Origin: Thermaurantimonas sp046299575
GTDB lineage: Bacteria; Bacteroidota; Bacteroidia; Flavobacteriales; Schleiferiaceae
Direction of reading: 5' to 3'
Assembly: GCF_046299575.1 (NCBI RefSeq)
Contig: NZ_JBKBHX010000004.1
Coordinates: 124,001-188,000 of the forward strand
Length of the DNA: 64,000 nucleotides
The notes under the pieces are model-generated. The model saw only the letters and a program-made list of their open reading frames with translations, ran no database searches and had not been told where the DNA came from. This document shows, piece by piece, positions 16,338-25,831 of the stretch; positions within the stretch are counted from its first letter, which is position 1; each line of letters starts with the position of its first letter. A program made the translations under genes and the position numbers.

Positions 16338-18602
16338 ATGCGATTTTTGATTTTAGGACTGTTTATAAATTATTTTACTGCTGTAAGCCAAGTTCTTACT
16401 GTAGCAGGTAAGGTGACAGATGGCGTAGTGCCTTTAGAAGGTGTTGCCATTCACGACTTGGAAAGAGGTACTTTTCTTGCAAAATCCAATCGCAATGGCA
16501 TGTTTTTATTGAATTTTGTTTGTAAGGATAACACCACAATTTCCATTGTTTCCTTTTCAAAAACTGGATATCAGATACAAAATATAAACATACATTGCTC
16601 TGAAAGGGATTCAGTGTGGTTAGAAGTTGTATTGCCACACGTAGGCAAGGATTTAGAAGAAGTTGTCGTTACAAGCACTCTGCTGCCAATTGCAAAATCA
16701 CATTCAGCTATTCCAGTTGCTGTTTTAAACTCATCTGTCTTTCAGCGTATTTCGTCGCCATTACTGATGGATGCTTTGCCAGTAATGCCCGGTGTCAGGC
16801 TGCATTATGACTGCAGTGTATGTGAAGCACCGTCTTTGAGGTTCAATGGATTGCCGGGTCCATACACCCTGCTGGTTATTGATGGAATGCCTATGGTAGG
16901 CGCTTTAGCCTCTACTTATGGATTGTATGGCCTCCCATCGAGCATGATCCAACGCGTAGAAGTGACCCGTGGACCCGGCTCAGTACTTTACGGCACCGAG
17001 GCTTTGGGTGGAGTCGTTAATGTACTTACCCTTAGTCCTGATGCAGCACCTAAAGTTTCAGCTGAACAACTTCTTACATCTTGGGGAGAGGTTACATCGC
17101 AACTCACATCTGCTTATCGATTGGGAAAAGGGAAGATGCTCACCGGAGTTTATCACCATTATTACAACAATCGAATAGATAGAAATTCCGACAATTTTTT
17201 GGATTTACCGCTCCAAATACGGTTATCTGTTTTCCAAAAAATTCAGTATTCCGATCAGTTCGAAATGTGGTTGAGATACTATTATGAAGATCGATTGGGT
17301 GGATCATTAAACGGGAAGCACTGTCACCGACATTCGCGTGAAGAGTATGTAGAAAGCATTTTCACTAATCGGGCTGAGTGGATGATGAAATACTCATCTC
17401 GCGTAATCAAACCTTTACAAATGTGGTGGAGCAACGCCAGCCACTGGCAAAACAGCCTCTACGGCGAAAACCATTTTTTTGCTAAACAATACCTTTCAAA
17501 TCTTCAGACGTTGTGGCATGACCAGGTGGGAAAGATAGGATATACTCTTGGCACCTCTTTGCGCTATCAATACTACAACGACAATACAACTGCCACTTCT
17601 GTAACATCTGATCTTAACGGAGAAGCAGACGCCCCCGACATCCTTTGGATGCCAGCTGCCTTAGCCGATGTGTCTCTACAGTTCAATGAATTATCTGCTA
17701 TAATCAGTACGCGTATTGATCACCACCCAATCCACCGATTTGTGCCTACTGGTCGAATTGGTGCAATGTATCAAATTGGCAGCCATACTTTTAGAGCAAC
17801 ACATGGATCAGCCTTTAGGGTAGTTAATCTCTTTGCCGAAGAACATGCTGCGCTTACCGGCGCCAGAGAAGTGGTTATTGTCTCTCAACTTCGACCTGAA
17901 AGAGCTTTGGGTCAAATAGCTGAATGGGAATACAAAAAGCTTACGCCTCATTTTTCGTTAAAATCCACCATTACAGCTTTTTCTAACTACTTTACAAATA
18001 GAATTTTACCCGATTATGATACAAATCCTCAAAAAATCATTTTCAAAAATTTAGAAGGGGTTCTGATGCATAAAGGTGTCAATTTTCAATTAGAATGTGG
18101 TTTCAACAGCAAATGGGATTTTACACTAAGTGGTGCTCTGCAAGACATGAATCTTATTGAAGAGGGCAAAAAAGAACTTCCTCCCTTCGTTGAGCGGATT
18201 AATTTTCAGAGTTTGGTAGGTTATTCCTTTGGAAAAAATCGCTTTGATCTTTCTTCGAATACCTACAGTCCGATGAGGTTGCCGTTAGCTGGAGAACTCG
18301 ACCCCAGACCGAAGTTTTCGCCTTGGTTTACACATCTTCATCTACAATATTCGTATCGATCAGAACATGGATTTTCACTCACCTTTGGTATTAAAAATCT
18401 TCTCGATTTTGTGCCTTGGCGCGGATTGCCCTTTCTTATTGCAAGGGCTCACGATCCCTTTGATAAACGAGTAGAGTTTGATGCTGAAGGTGTGCCTATT
18501 CCTACTGCTGACAATCCTTACGCTCTTACCTTCGATCCGGGCTATGCATTTACCTCGTTGCAAGGGCGCAGATTTTTTATTCAATGGACTTACAAATTAT
18601 AA
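16338..18602 (+). CDS. TonB-dependent receptor with plug CxxC motif, probably metal-related
   Basis: A 754-residue outer-membrane receptor: signal peptide (1-18), carboxypeptidase-regulatory-like domain (about 20-100), plug (about 105-230) and beta barrel to the aromatic-rich end. The plug contains Cys159 and Cys162 in YDCSVCEAPSLRFNG, followed by GPYTLLVIDGMPMVG. From memory, a Cys-x-x-Cys plug of this form marks a Bacteroidota subgroup often linked to transition metals. The promoter carries a DtxR/MntR-like palindrome, so I infer repression by a metal and uptake of iron, manganese or a chelate. Codon use is more AT-rich than in the divergent receptor. It ends 38 bases before the convergent pseudouridine synthase gene. 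Confidence 0.88.
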   Translation: MRFLILGLFINYFTAVSQVLTVAGKVTDGVVPLEGVAIHDLERGTFLAKSNRNGMFLLNFVCKDNTTISIVSFSKTGYQIQNINIHCSERDSVWLEVVLPHVGKDLEEVVVTSTLLPIAKSHSAIPVAVLNSSVFQRISSPLLMDALPVMPGVRLHYDCSVCEAPSLRFNGLPGPYTLLVIDGMPMVGALASTYGLYGLPSSMIQRVEVTRGPGSVLYGTEALGGVVNVLTLSPDAAPKVSAEQLLTSWGEVTSQLTSAYRLGKGKMLTGVYHHYYNNRIDRNSDNFLDLPLQIRLSVFQKIQYSDQFEMWLRYYYEDRLGGSLNGKHCHRHSREEYVESIFTNRAEWMMKYSSRVIKPLQMWWSNASHWQNSLYGENHFFAKQYLSNLQTLWHDQVGKIGYTLGTSLRYQYYNDNTTATSVTSDLNGEADAPDILWMPAALADVSLQFNELSAIISTRIDHHPIHRFVPTGRIGAMYQIGSHTFRATHGSAFRVVNLFAEEHAALTGAREVVIVSQLRPERALGQIAEWEYKKLTPHFSLKSTITAFSNYFTNRILPDYDTNPQKIIFKNLEGVLMHKGVNFQLECGFNSKWDFTLSGALQDMNLIEEGKKELPPFVERINFQSLVGYSFGKNRFDLSSNTYSPMRLPLAGELDPRPKFSPWFTHLHLQYSYRSEHGFSLTFGIKNLLDFVPWRGLPFLIARAHDPFDKRVEFDAEGVPIPTADNPYALTFDPGYAFTSLQGRRFFIQWTYKL

Positions 18603-18640
18603 AATCTTAAGAAATATGTATTGATTTTCAACGTCCAAAG

Positions 18641-19303
18641 TCAAAGATCTACCGACCAAGATTTATAGAATTCTGCAGGCAATAGTTCAAAATTTATTTT
18701 TCGCTTCTCAAAAGGACAATAAAAAGCCAGCTTATAAGCCCTCAGAGCAATAACGTTTTCCAAAGAATTCTGAGCACCACCGTAGAGCATATCGTTCAAA
18801 ATCGGATGACCTATGAATGCCAACTGTGCCCTGATCTGGTGATACCTGCCAGTGTGTAGCTTGAGATCAAGTTCTGTAATTGCATCTAAATACCTGATAA
18901 CCTGATAGCTCAAATGCACAGGGAGTGCGTCTGGAATAGGAATTTCTGAAATGATAGCTTTAAAATTTCTGTGGTCTTTAGTGTGGTAATGGTGTAATTC
19001 GCGCTCTAATGGATGTACATGGCCCTGAACTAAGGCTCTGTACATTTTTGTAATTTGTTTTTTTTCAAAAAGGGGTTGTAATGCGCGATGTGCCTTCAAA
19101 TTTTTCGCTACGATCAGCAGTCCTGCCACGGGTCTATCGAGCCGATGAAGCGGGTGTGGCCCCCATCGCTTGTATGTGTCGGGTCTTTGGCTCTTAAGCC
19201 AATCCATCAGGTTAGCATGGCCAAGGCGATCAGGCTCTGTGTTAAGTCCGTGCTCCTTATCGACGATGAAGTAATGCTGATTTTCAAACAGAATGGAAGG
19301 CAT
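18641..19303 (-). CDS. RluA-family pseudouridine synthase
   Basis: A 220-residue RNA-modifying enzyme that should convert specific uridines in rRNA or tRNA to pseudouridine. The catalytic motif HPLHRLDRPVAGLLI carries the essential Asp (residue about 56), and LHTGRYHQIRAQLAFIGHPI is the conserved late motif of the RluA group. There is no S4 domain, so it belongs to the short TruC/RluC-like type; the target uridine is not predictable. The start codon lies directly against the stop of the AI-2E permease gene, so it is the last gene of the rpoN operon. Confidence 0.9.
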   Translation of the reverse strand: MPSILFENQHYFIVDKEHGLNTEPDRLGHANLMDWLKSQRPDTYKRWGPHPLHRLDRPVAGLLIVAKNLKAHRALQPLFEKKQITKMYRALVQGHVHPLERELHHYHTKDHRNFKAIISEIPIPDALPVHLSYQVIRYLDAITELDLKLHTGRYHQIRAQLAFIGHPILNDMLYGGAQNSLENVIALRAYKLAFYCPFEKRKINFELLPAEFYKSWSVDL

Positions 19304-20413
19304 CTATCTTTCTTGTGTAATGGAGCGAATCCATTTGTATTCAGACAAAAATTCGCGGCCAATTACTCGAAATATAGAATAAGCAGGCACAGCTACAATC
19401 ATCCCTACGATTCCAAAGAGGTTGCCTGCTATCAAAATCACAAAAAAAATCTCCAGCGGATGCGCATTGACGGATTTTGAAAAAATAAGGGGTTGAAATA
19501 TAAAGTTATCCATAAGCTGAACTATAACAAAAACTGACAAAACTTTAATAAGATGAATCTGCCAAACAGCGGGTGCCATGAGACCAGGTGTAGTACCAAA
19601 GGCCACTAGGGTGCCAACTGCAGTGCCTATCAGAGGACCTATGTAAGGAATTACGTTAATAAGACCCGCAAAAAATCCAATGATAAAAGCATTGTTTACT
19701 TTAAAAAAGTTCAATCCAAAACTGACAATAATGGTGATGAGCGATATCTGAAGAATAACACCCACAATGTAGCGTTGAAGTGACTGCTTGATTTGCCAGA
19801 GTACACGGGCCATACGCTCTGTGGTGCGATCAGGCGTGAAGGCCAAAACGACTGAGGTAGCTATTCGGCGCTCCTTGAGCAGAAAAAAGGTAATAAATGA
19901 AATGGAAAACAAGGCTACTAAAAGGTTTCCCATTACACTTACTAAACCGGTAATCGTTCCTGTCACATTTGAAATATTCAAATATTCTGACATTTTAGCC
20001 ATTACGTATTCTCTATTTGAAGCATATCCTACTGGTTTTATTCCAAGATTATCAGCCCATTTTTCAATGTTTTGGATGGGCTTTTCGAGGTTCTTATAAA
20101 TCTCTGACATACTGAGCTCTGAGATGGCGCTTAGCTCACGCATAAGAGGAGGCACAATCAAAAGAAAAATGATGTAGAAAAAAGCGTAAATCGATACCAG
20201 ACCAATTAATGCCTTAAGCCAATCAGGAACTTTAATTTTACGAATCTCTACTCTGTCGAGCACTTCCATCAAGGGCGATAGAGCTATTGTAAATGCTACT
20301 GATATAGCGAAGTATATAACTACCGTGAGCGATAAATAGAGTACAAGTATGAAAGCTAATACTAAAATAGCCCCAATCACTTGCTTTCGAGAAATACCAG
20401 CAAAAACGCTCAT
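19304..20413 (-). CDS. AI-2E family transporter
   Basis: A 369-residue inner-membrane protein of the AI-2E/PerM superfamily. Two hydrophobic segments near residues 10-50 and one near 65-90 are followed by a soluble helical stretch (about 90-150) and then five further segments. The conserved motif NVIPYIGPLIG is present at about 255-265. Substrates in this family are varied and mostly unknown (small exported metabolites, or Na+/H+ exchange); the AI-2 label is historical. It overlaps the PAP2-like gene by 4 bases. Confidence 0.88.
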   Translation of the reverse strand: MSVFAGISRKQVIGAILVLAFILVLYLSLTVVIYFAISVAFTIALSPLMEVLDRVEIRKIKVPDWLKALIGLVSIYAFFYIIFLLIVPPLMRELSAISELSMSEIYKNLEKPIQNIEKWADNLGIKPVGYASNREYVMAKMSEYLNISNVTGTITGLVSVMGNLLVALFSISFITFFLLKERRIATSVVLAFTPDRTTERMARVLWQIKQSLQRYIVGVILQISLITIIVSFGLNFFKVNNAFIIGFFAGLINVIPYIGPLIGTAVGTLVAFGTTPGLMAPAVWQIHLIKVLSVFVIVQLMDNFIFQPLIFSKSVNAHPLEIFFVILIAGNLFGIVGMIVAVPAYSIFRVIGREFLSEYKWIRSITQER

Positions 20414-21039
20414 CTTAATGCAAATAAGTAAAACAGCACAAAAATCGGAGTAAAACCACTTAAAAACCCTGCAATTACCTCGGCCGATGTGTGGGCTTCT
20501 ACTTCAAGTCGCGCCCAAGCAATTATACCTGTAGCGGCAATTGAAAGGGTAACTACTAATGGTGAAAGATCGTACATCCTGCTTAAAACAATGATGGCAG
20601 CCAATAGTCCTGCAAAAGAAGCAACATGAGCGCTGGCTTTGTAAAACGGAATTTGAGCCAGAAGCACCAAAATCACAATGCTGGTAGCTATCAAGAAGAG
20701 GTATAGTAGCTGTGCGGCCGGTACCATTTTGAGTGCTAGCGCAGTTAGATAATAAAATACAGCCGCTATGATGTAAGGGGTCTTTCGCTCTTGCCTATTA
20801 TGCATTTCGAGCGACTTAATAATATTCAGTTTATACAGCAAAAGTGCTATAGTGATGGGCAAAAAATAAGTACCCACAATGATCGACATTAAAATATATA
20901 TCTTTTGAACCCTGTCAAATAATGAAGCATTTATGGAAAAAAAGAGTATTGCAAACACTACTGGTACTATGGCCGGATGCAATACGTACGAAAGTATTTT
21001 AGCAATAATATATTTAGCGTCTAATCGGGCAGACCTCAT
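20410..21039 (-). CDS. PAP2-like integral membrane protein
   Basis: A 209-residue protein with six hydrophobic segments. Remnants of the PAP2 phosphatase signature can be seen: RQERKTPY (motif 1 position), KASAHVASFAG (motif 2, with His where PSGH is expected) and ARLEVEAHTSAEVIAG (motif 3, Arg and His present). The residues are only partly conserved, so activity on lipid or isoprenoid phosphates is uncertain. It lies inside the rpoN operon with 4-base overlaps on both sides. Confidence 0.75.
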   Translation of the reverse strand: MRSARLDAKYIIAKILSYVLHPAIVPVVFAILFFSINASLFDRVQKIYILMSIIVGTYFLPITIALLLYKLNIIKSLEMHNRQERKTPYIIAAVFYYLTALALKMVPAAQLLYLFLIATSIVILVLLAQIPFYKASAHVASFAGLLAAIIVLSRMYDLSPLVVTLSIAATGIIAWARLEVEAHTSAEVIAGFLSGFTPIFVLFYLFALR

Positions 21040-22529
21040 TTTTTTAACTCTTTTCTGAGGCGTGCGACCGGTATACCGAGTTGCTCCCTGTATTTAGCTA
21101 CTGTTCGTCGTGCTAATGGATATCCTTTTTCGTTCAAGATTTTACAGAGTTGGTCGTCTGTATAGGGCTTTGATTTGTCTTCTTCTGCTATGGCGAGCTC
21201 CAGAATTTTTTTGATTTCTTTGGTCGAAACTTCTTCCCCGTCGGTTGTGGTCATCCCTTCGCTAAAGAGTTCTTTCAGCAGGAACGTTCCAAAAGGAGTT
21301 TGTACGTACTTATTACTCGCCACACGCGAAATGGTAGAGATATCCAATCCCACCTCATCAGCTATGTCTTTCAGAATCATGGGCTTTAGCTTCGTCCAAT
21401 CGCCTGTGAGAAAAAACTCTTTTTGAAAGTTCATAATCGCTGACATGGTGATGAGCAGGGTCTGCTGCCTTTGCTGAATGGCTTCAATAAACCATTTGGC
21501 TGAGTCTAGTTTTTGTTTTACGAAGAGCAAAGCCTCTTTTTGACTTTTGTTGGTCTTTGCTCCTTCTTTGTAAGCCTGTAAAAGTTCCTTGTACTCTCTG
21601 CTTATGTTGAGTTCAGGAGCATTGCGTTCATTCAGGGTGAGCTCGAGTTGATCGTTGTTTATGTTTATGATAAAATCAGGGATGATGCTGTAGTCTCTGT
21701 CAAAAGCTGTATTGATTTGCAAGCCAGGCTTTGGATTGAGCTTGCTGATTTCTTCTATTACATCCCTCATGGTATCCTCATTAAGGTCGAGTCTGTCCAT
21801 GAGTTTTTCGTAGTGCTTCTTAGCGAACTCCTCAAAGTAATTTTCAAGGATGCGGCTTGCGAGTTTCACAACGGGAGTTTGTGGGCGCTTGGCCAATTGA
21901 ATCAATAGACACTCTCTGAGATCGCGGGCACCGATGCCGGGTGGATCAAGGTCTTGAATTTTCCTGAGTACATCTTCTATTTCATCTACGGTCGCCGAAA
22001 TATTTTTGGTAAAGAGCAGATCATTGGAAATGCTTTCTAAGTCGCGCCTTAAATATCCGTCGTCATCCAAATTGCCGATGATGTATTCACCGATTTGCCT
22101 TTGTTTTTCGGAAAGCTTAAGCATACCAAGCTGATGGGTGAGATTTTCAAAAAATGTAACGGTGCTCACCACCGGAATCGAATACTCCTCATCGTCAGGG
22201 CTGTAATTGTTCGATTTTAGCTTATAGTCTGGAGTTTCATCGCTGAGCAGGGCGTCATATTCCTCAAAGTCTTCGATACTTGTGATTTCCGGCTCATCTA
22301 CAAGTACACCGTCTTCGTTGTATTCATCTTCTTCTGATTCAATCACAAATGCCTCATCATCAACATACTCTTCATCCTTTTTTACTTCTTCTAGTGCGGG
22401 ATTTTCTTCAATCTCTTGCTTAATTCGCTCCTCAAGCATAGGTAATGGTAGCTGAATGAGCTTCATCAGCTGAATCTGCTGAGGAGAGAGTTTTTGCAGT
22501 AATTTCTGATTTAATCCCTGCTTTAGCAC
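21036..22529 (-). CDS. rpoN: RNA polymerase sigma-54 factor
   Basis: Sigma-54 directs RNA polymerase to -24/-12 promoters and depends on activator ATPases. The N-terminal Gln/Leu-rich activator-contact region (QKLLQKLSPQQIQLMKLIQ), a long acidic linker (about 50-110), the core-binding region, an HTH, and the terminal RpoN box ARRTVAKYREQLGIP are all visible. I choose the GTG at 22529, which gives MLKQGLNQK..., the usual Bacteroidota start. An ATG at 22640 would add 37 atypical residues, though it is not excluded. The length of 497 fits the family. It heads a four-gene minus-strand operon. No sigma-54 activator is visible in this window. Confidence 0.93.
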   Translation of the reverse strand: MLKQGLNQKLLQKLSPQQIQLMKLIQLPLPMLEERIKQEIEENPALEEVKKDEEYVDDEAFVIESEEDEYNEDGVLVDEPEITSIEDFEEYDALLSDETPDYKLKSNNYSPDDEEYSIPVVSTVTFFENLTHQLGMLKLSEKQRQIGEYIIGNLDDDGYLRRDLESISNDLLFTKNISATVDEIEDVLRKIQDLDPPGIGARDLRECLLIQLAKRPQTPVVKLASRILENYFEEFAKKHYEKLMDRLDLNEDTMRDVIEEISKLNPKPGLQINTAFDRDYSIIPDFIININNDQLELTLNERNAPELNISREYKELLQAYKEGAKTNKSQKEALLFVKQKLDSAKWFIEAIQQRQQTLLITMSAIMNFQKEFFLTGDWTKLKPMILKDIADEVGLDISTISRVASNKYVQTPFGTFLLKELFSEGMTTTDGEEVSTKEIKKILELAIAEEDKSKPYTDDQLCKILNEKGYPLARRTVAKYREQLGIPVARLRKELKK

Positions 22530-22798
22530 ATGCTTTAATTTTAGAGCGCAATTTAAAAAAATTAATTTTAATATTGGCTTGGTTTTTGATAAAACATAAT
22601 TTTTATCCTGTTTTGCAAGGATATAATTTGTTTTTACCATATCACTGAATCCATAATCCTTTTAAATAATTTGTAAATATTCTATTTGTAACTGTTTCTT
22701 TCTTTCTAATCATTTAACATTTTTTTTGCCATCTAACGTGATTTGGAAAGGATAGAGAAATTGTAAATTATCTTAGCCATTTGAAAGACGTGATTTAC

Positions 22799-24688
22799 AT
22801 GCAAAAAATTTTTCCTCTACTGTATCTGATTTGTTGTATTAACATAGTCTGGGCTCAAAAGCTTGAATTGATCTATAAAACTATTCCCATTCAAGCAAAT
22901 GGTCCGTTTGCGTCAGTAAACCCATCAAATTTTGACTACTTTACTTCCATACAGCACCTAGAAGCCCCGTATCCGGGCGGACAGGGATTTCGCTCGTATT
23001 TGCGCGAACTAAAAGACAGCATACACCAGTTGCCAAGACTTTCTGTCAGAAAAAGAACCACATCAGCCGTAGATAAGCCTGTACTTGAACGCCAGTTTGA
23101 AGGCAATGTGTACAACGGCTCTGCACCAAACGACAACCACATTGCTATCTCCGCATCAAACATTCTGGTGTCTGTCATTAATACAAATTTGTTTATCTAT
23201 GATTTAAAAAATGATACGCTGCTCTCAGTGCAATCACTTCAGCAGTTTTGCAATCCTACCGGTTTGACAGAAACCAAATACGATCCACGTATTCTCTATG
23301 ACCCTGATGAAGACCGATTTATAATGGTAATCCTCAACGGATTTACCTGGCAAACGTCAAAAATCGTTGTGGCCTTCAGCAAGAGTGGTTTACCACACCT
23401 CGATGGATGGAATTTGTATGTGCTGAATGGCAATCCGCTCAACAACCAAACCTGGAGTGATTACCCTCATTTAGCCGTTAGTAAAAGCGACCTTTTTATC
23501 ACCTTTAATACGTTTCTAAATGGTTCATTCAACAACAGCGGATATGTGGAATCAACTTTCTGGCAATTGGACAAATTAGCTGGATATAGAGGTGATACCT
23601 CATTAGCTACCAAATATTTCTACAACATCCGCTACAAACCTGACAACGCAGATACACTCCGTCCGATGTTTAACTTCACACCAATAAAAGGCGGTAGCGG
23701 GCACTATGGTGACAAAATGTTCTTGCTTTCCAACGAAAATTTAGCCGCTCAGAGCAATCGCTACTTTCTACTCACTGTGGAGGGTAAAACCACCAACAGC
23801 ACATTGAAAATTAAAGAATTTCGAACAACAACCCCATACGGATTGCCTCCTGACGCCCGGCAAATGCAAAACCATCGATTCGACTGCGTAGATGCACGTG
23901 TACAGGATGGCTTTTATGAAAACAACATATTACACTTTGTGCACAATACAATAACCCCAAATAATGGAGCCGGATTTCTCTACTGCAGAGTGGAGAAACC
24001 CGAAAGCCAGCTACCAAGAGTAAGTTCCACTGTGTTCTACGACGATTCCATAGATTTTGGTTTTCCGGCTATCAGTTACACCGGCAGAAGTGTGCTCGAA
24101 AACGACGCAATAATCACCTTCAACCATTGCGGACGCGACTATCCTTCAGGAATGAGCGCATGCTATGTGAATTCAGAAGGTTTGCTTTCTGAACGACTCG
24201 AAATCGAGCGCGGCAACAGTTATGTAGATGTGCTGGGAATCGGCGTTCAGCGCTTCTACGAGCGCTGGGGCGACTACTCCGGTGCACAGCGCTTATATCA
24301 CATACCGGGCTGGGTGCTGGCTGCCGGATACGGATCAAAGACAAACCGCAGACCAGAGACCCGAATTGCGCTACTCACTTCGCCAAAATTAGCCGGTGAG
24401 CCTGCCCCCTTCGACTTCGCTTCTGAGTTTAAGCTCTTCCCAAATCCGGCACATCGATTTTTTGAGGTGGAGTTTGTACTCGAACAGCCGCAAAGACTTA
24501 GATTTGTGCTTACACCTGTGAACCACGGATTTGCAAATCAAGTACTATTAACAACGGCTGATGTGCGCCGGGGTGCCAACAGGTTTACTTTTAACACCCA
24601 ACCTTTGCGAAACGGCGTGTACCACCTTTTCATTCTAACCGAAGAAGATGTAATTATCAAAAAAACCAAAGTGATCGTGCTAAACTGA
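22799..24688 (+). CDS. Secreted protein with type IX secretion C-terminal domain
   Basis: About 629 residues from the ATG at 22799, where a signal peptide (MQKIFPLLYLICCINIVWAQ) begins; a TTG at 22781 would only lengthen it. The body, with KYDPRILYDPDEDRFIMV, WSDYPHLAVSKSDLFITFNTF and VLGIGVQRFYERWGDYSGAQR, suggests a repeated beta-propeller-like extracellular domain, but I cannot assign an enzyme. The last 75 residues (FKLFPNPAHRFFEVEF ... GVYHLFILTEEDVIIKKTKVIV) are a type A Por secretion tail, so the protein should cross the outer membrane by the T9SS and be released or attached to the surface. It ends just before the RNase P RNA promoter. Confidence 0.82.
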   Translation: MQKIFPLLYLICCINIVWAQKLELIYKTIPIQANGPFASVNPSNFDYFTSIQHLEAPYPGGQGFRSYLRELKDSIHQLPRLSVRKRTTSAVDKPVLERQFEGNVYNGSAPNDNHIAISASNILVSVINTNLFIYDLKNDTLLSVQSLQQFCNPTGLTETKYDPRILYDPDEDRFIMVILNGFTWQTSKIVVAFSKSGLPHLDGWNLYVLNGNPLNNQTWSDYPHLAVSKSDLFITFNTFLNGSFNNSGYVESTFWQLDKLAGYRGDTSLATKYFYNIRYKPDNADTLRPMFNFTPIKGGSGHYGDKMFLLSNENLAAQSNRYFLLTVEGKTTNSTLKIKEFRTTTPYGLPPDARQMQNHRFDCVDARVQDGFYENNILHFVHNTITPNNGAGFLYCRVEKPESQLPRVSSTVFYDDSIDFGFPAISYTGRSVLENDAIITFNHCGRDYPSGMSACYVNSEGLLSERLEIERGNSYVDVLGIGVQRFYERWGDYSGAQRLYHIPGWVLAAGYGSKTNRRPETRIALLTSPKLAGEPAPFDFASEFKLFPNPAHRFFEVEFVLEQPQRLRFVLTPVNHGFANQVLLTTADVRRGANRFTFNTQPLRNGVYHLFILTEEDVIIKKTKVIVLN

Positions 24689-24700
24689 AAAAAATTGGTC

Positions 24701-24708
24701 TTACCTTT
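24701..24708 (+). promoter_or_regulatory. -7 promoter box of the RNase P RNA gene
   Basis: TACCTTTG matches TAnnTTTG exactly, about 15 bases before the P1 helix of the RNA. Confidence 0.6.
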
Positions 24709-24720
24709 GAAGCAGTTTGT

Positions 24721-25106
24721 AAATAATAGCCTGAGCGTTCTGTCGCGCTGATTGCTTCAAAGCTATCGGTGAGGAAAGTCCGGACTACACAGGGCAGCAC
24801 ACCTGCCGAAAGGCAGGGCAACAGTCGTAAAGGGCTGTTGACAGACAGTGCCACAGAAAACAGACCGCCTCTCTTACAGAGAGGTAAGGGTGAAAAGGTG
24901 GGGTAAGAGCCCACCGCTCCTTCCGGTAACGGAGGAGGCGCGGTAAACCTTGTGCGTAGCAAGGCCAAATAAGCTGCCAATGACATTCTTGCTATGTCTG
25001 CGCACTTGCCCGGTGCGCAAAGAGCAGCGGGTAGGCCGCATCAGATAAATGACAGAAAACCCTCCTCCGGGGGGTTACAGAATCCGGCTTACAGCTCAGG
25101 CTTTTA
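24721..25106 (+). ncRNA. rnpB: RNase P RNA (class A)
   Basis: Ribozyme subunit that matures tRNA 5' ends. The universally conserved GAGGAAAGTCCGGAC block lies at about 24770-24784 and the 3' ACAGAATCCGGCTTACAG at about 25077-25094. The P1 helix pairs AATAGCCTGAGC at the 5' end with GCTCAGGCTTTT at the 3' end. The P3/P12 region, the AGGGTGAAAAGGTG segment and GGTAAACC of the core are in the expected order. Ends are set by P1 and are accurate to a few bases. Confidence 0.95.
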
Positions 25107-25121
25107 TTTTATATTAAAGCA

Positions 25122-25283
25122 ATGATTAAAAAATATCAACTGATCTTGCGCGAAAAAGGCTGGAAAGGCTTAATAGCCGAGGCCGGATGGAAGGTGGCCG
25201 TGCTGCTGTTTATGTTCTTTCTGATCAAAGGGCTTGCCTGGCTGGCTGTGATCTATGGCGGTTTAAAGTGGTTTTCTTCGTAA
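25122..25283 (+). CDS. Small membrane protein, 53 residues
   Basis: A short frame, ATG at 25122 to TAA at 25283, in the gap between the RNase P RNA and bcp. The product has a basic N-terminal half (MIKKYQLILREKGWKGLI) and one transmembrane segment (VAVLLFMFFLIKGLAWLAVIYG). Coding is plausible from the amphipathic-to-hydrophobic design, positive-inside residues and a purine-rich AAAGCA before the ATG. I do not recognise a family. It starts 16 bases after the RNA 3' end and could be read through from that promoter. Confidence 0.6.
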   Translation: MIKKYQLILREKGWKGLIAEAGWKVAVLLFMFFLIKGLAWLAVIYGGLKWFSS

Positions 25284-25331
25284 ACAATCATCTGTCTTTG
25301 GTGTGTTTCTTTTGCAAAAAATTCAATCAAC

Positions 25332-25799
25332 ATGACACATCTCAAAGAAGGTGACAAAGCCCCGGATTTCGAAGGAAAAGACCAGAATGGAAATTCGGTA
25401 AAATTATCAGACTTTGCCGGCAAAAAGCTGATTGTGTATTTCTATCCGAAAGATGACACTCCAGGTTGTACAGCAGAAGCGTGCAGCCTGCGCGATAGTT
25501 ACGAATCACTCACTTCTAAAGGATTTGCAGTGGTAGGTGTGAGTACCGATAGCGAAAAATCTCATCAGAAGTTTATTGAGAAGTACAATTTGCCGTTTAC
25601 CCTTATCTCTGATCCCGAGCGCAAGGTAATTGAAGCTTTTGGTGTGTGGGGAAAGAAAAAATTTATGGGCAAAGAATACGAAGGTATTCATCGAGAAACC
25701 TTTGTTATCGACGAACATGGAACCATTAAAAAGGTTATTACCAAAGTTGATACAAAGAATCACGCAACACAGATTTTAAAAGAACTAGGAATGGCATAA
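25332..25799 (+). CDS. bcp: Thioredoxin-dependent thiol peroxidase (peroxiredoxin Q)
   Basis: A 155-residue cytoplasmic peroxidase that reduces H2O2 and organic hydroperoxides using thioredoxin. The peroxidatic Cys46 stands in DDTPGCTAEAC and the resolving Cys51 five residues on, the atypical 2-Cys form of BCP. The opening KEGDKAPDFEGKDQNG and the YFYPKDDTPG strand-loop are typical. A strong shared terminator follows the stop. Confidence 0.95.
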   Translation: MTHLKEGDKAPDFEGKDQNGNSVKLSDFAGKKLIVYFYPKDDTPGCTAEACSLRDSYESLTSKGFAVVGVSTDSEKSHQKFIEKYNLPFTLISDPERKVIEAFGVWGKKKFMGKEYEGIHRETFVIDEHGTIKKVITKVDTKNHATQILKELGMA

Positions 25800-25800
25800 A

Positions 25801-25829
25801 AAAACCCGGCCTTTTTGCCGGGTTTTTTC
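25801..25829. terminator. Bidirectional terminator between bcp and the YceI gene
   Basis: AAACCCGGC and GCCGGGTTT form a perfect 9-bp stem (loop CTTTTT). A-rich on the left and T-rich on the right, it serves both convergent genes. Confidence 0.9.
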
Positions 25830-25831
25830 TC

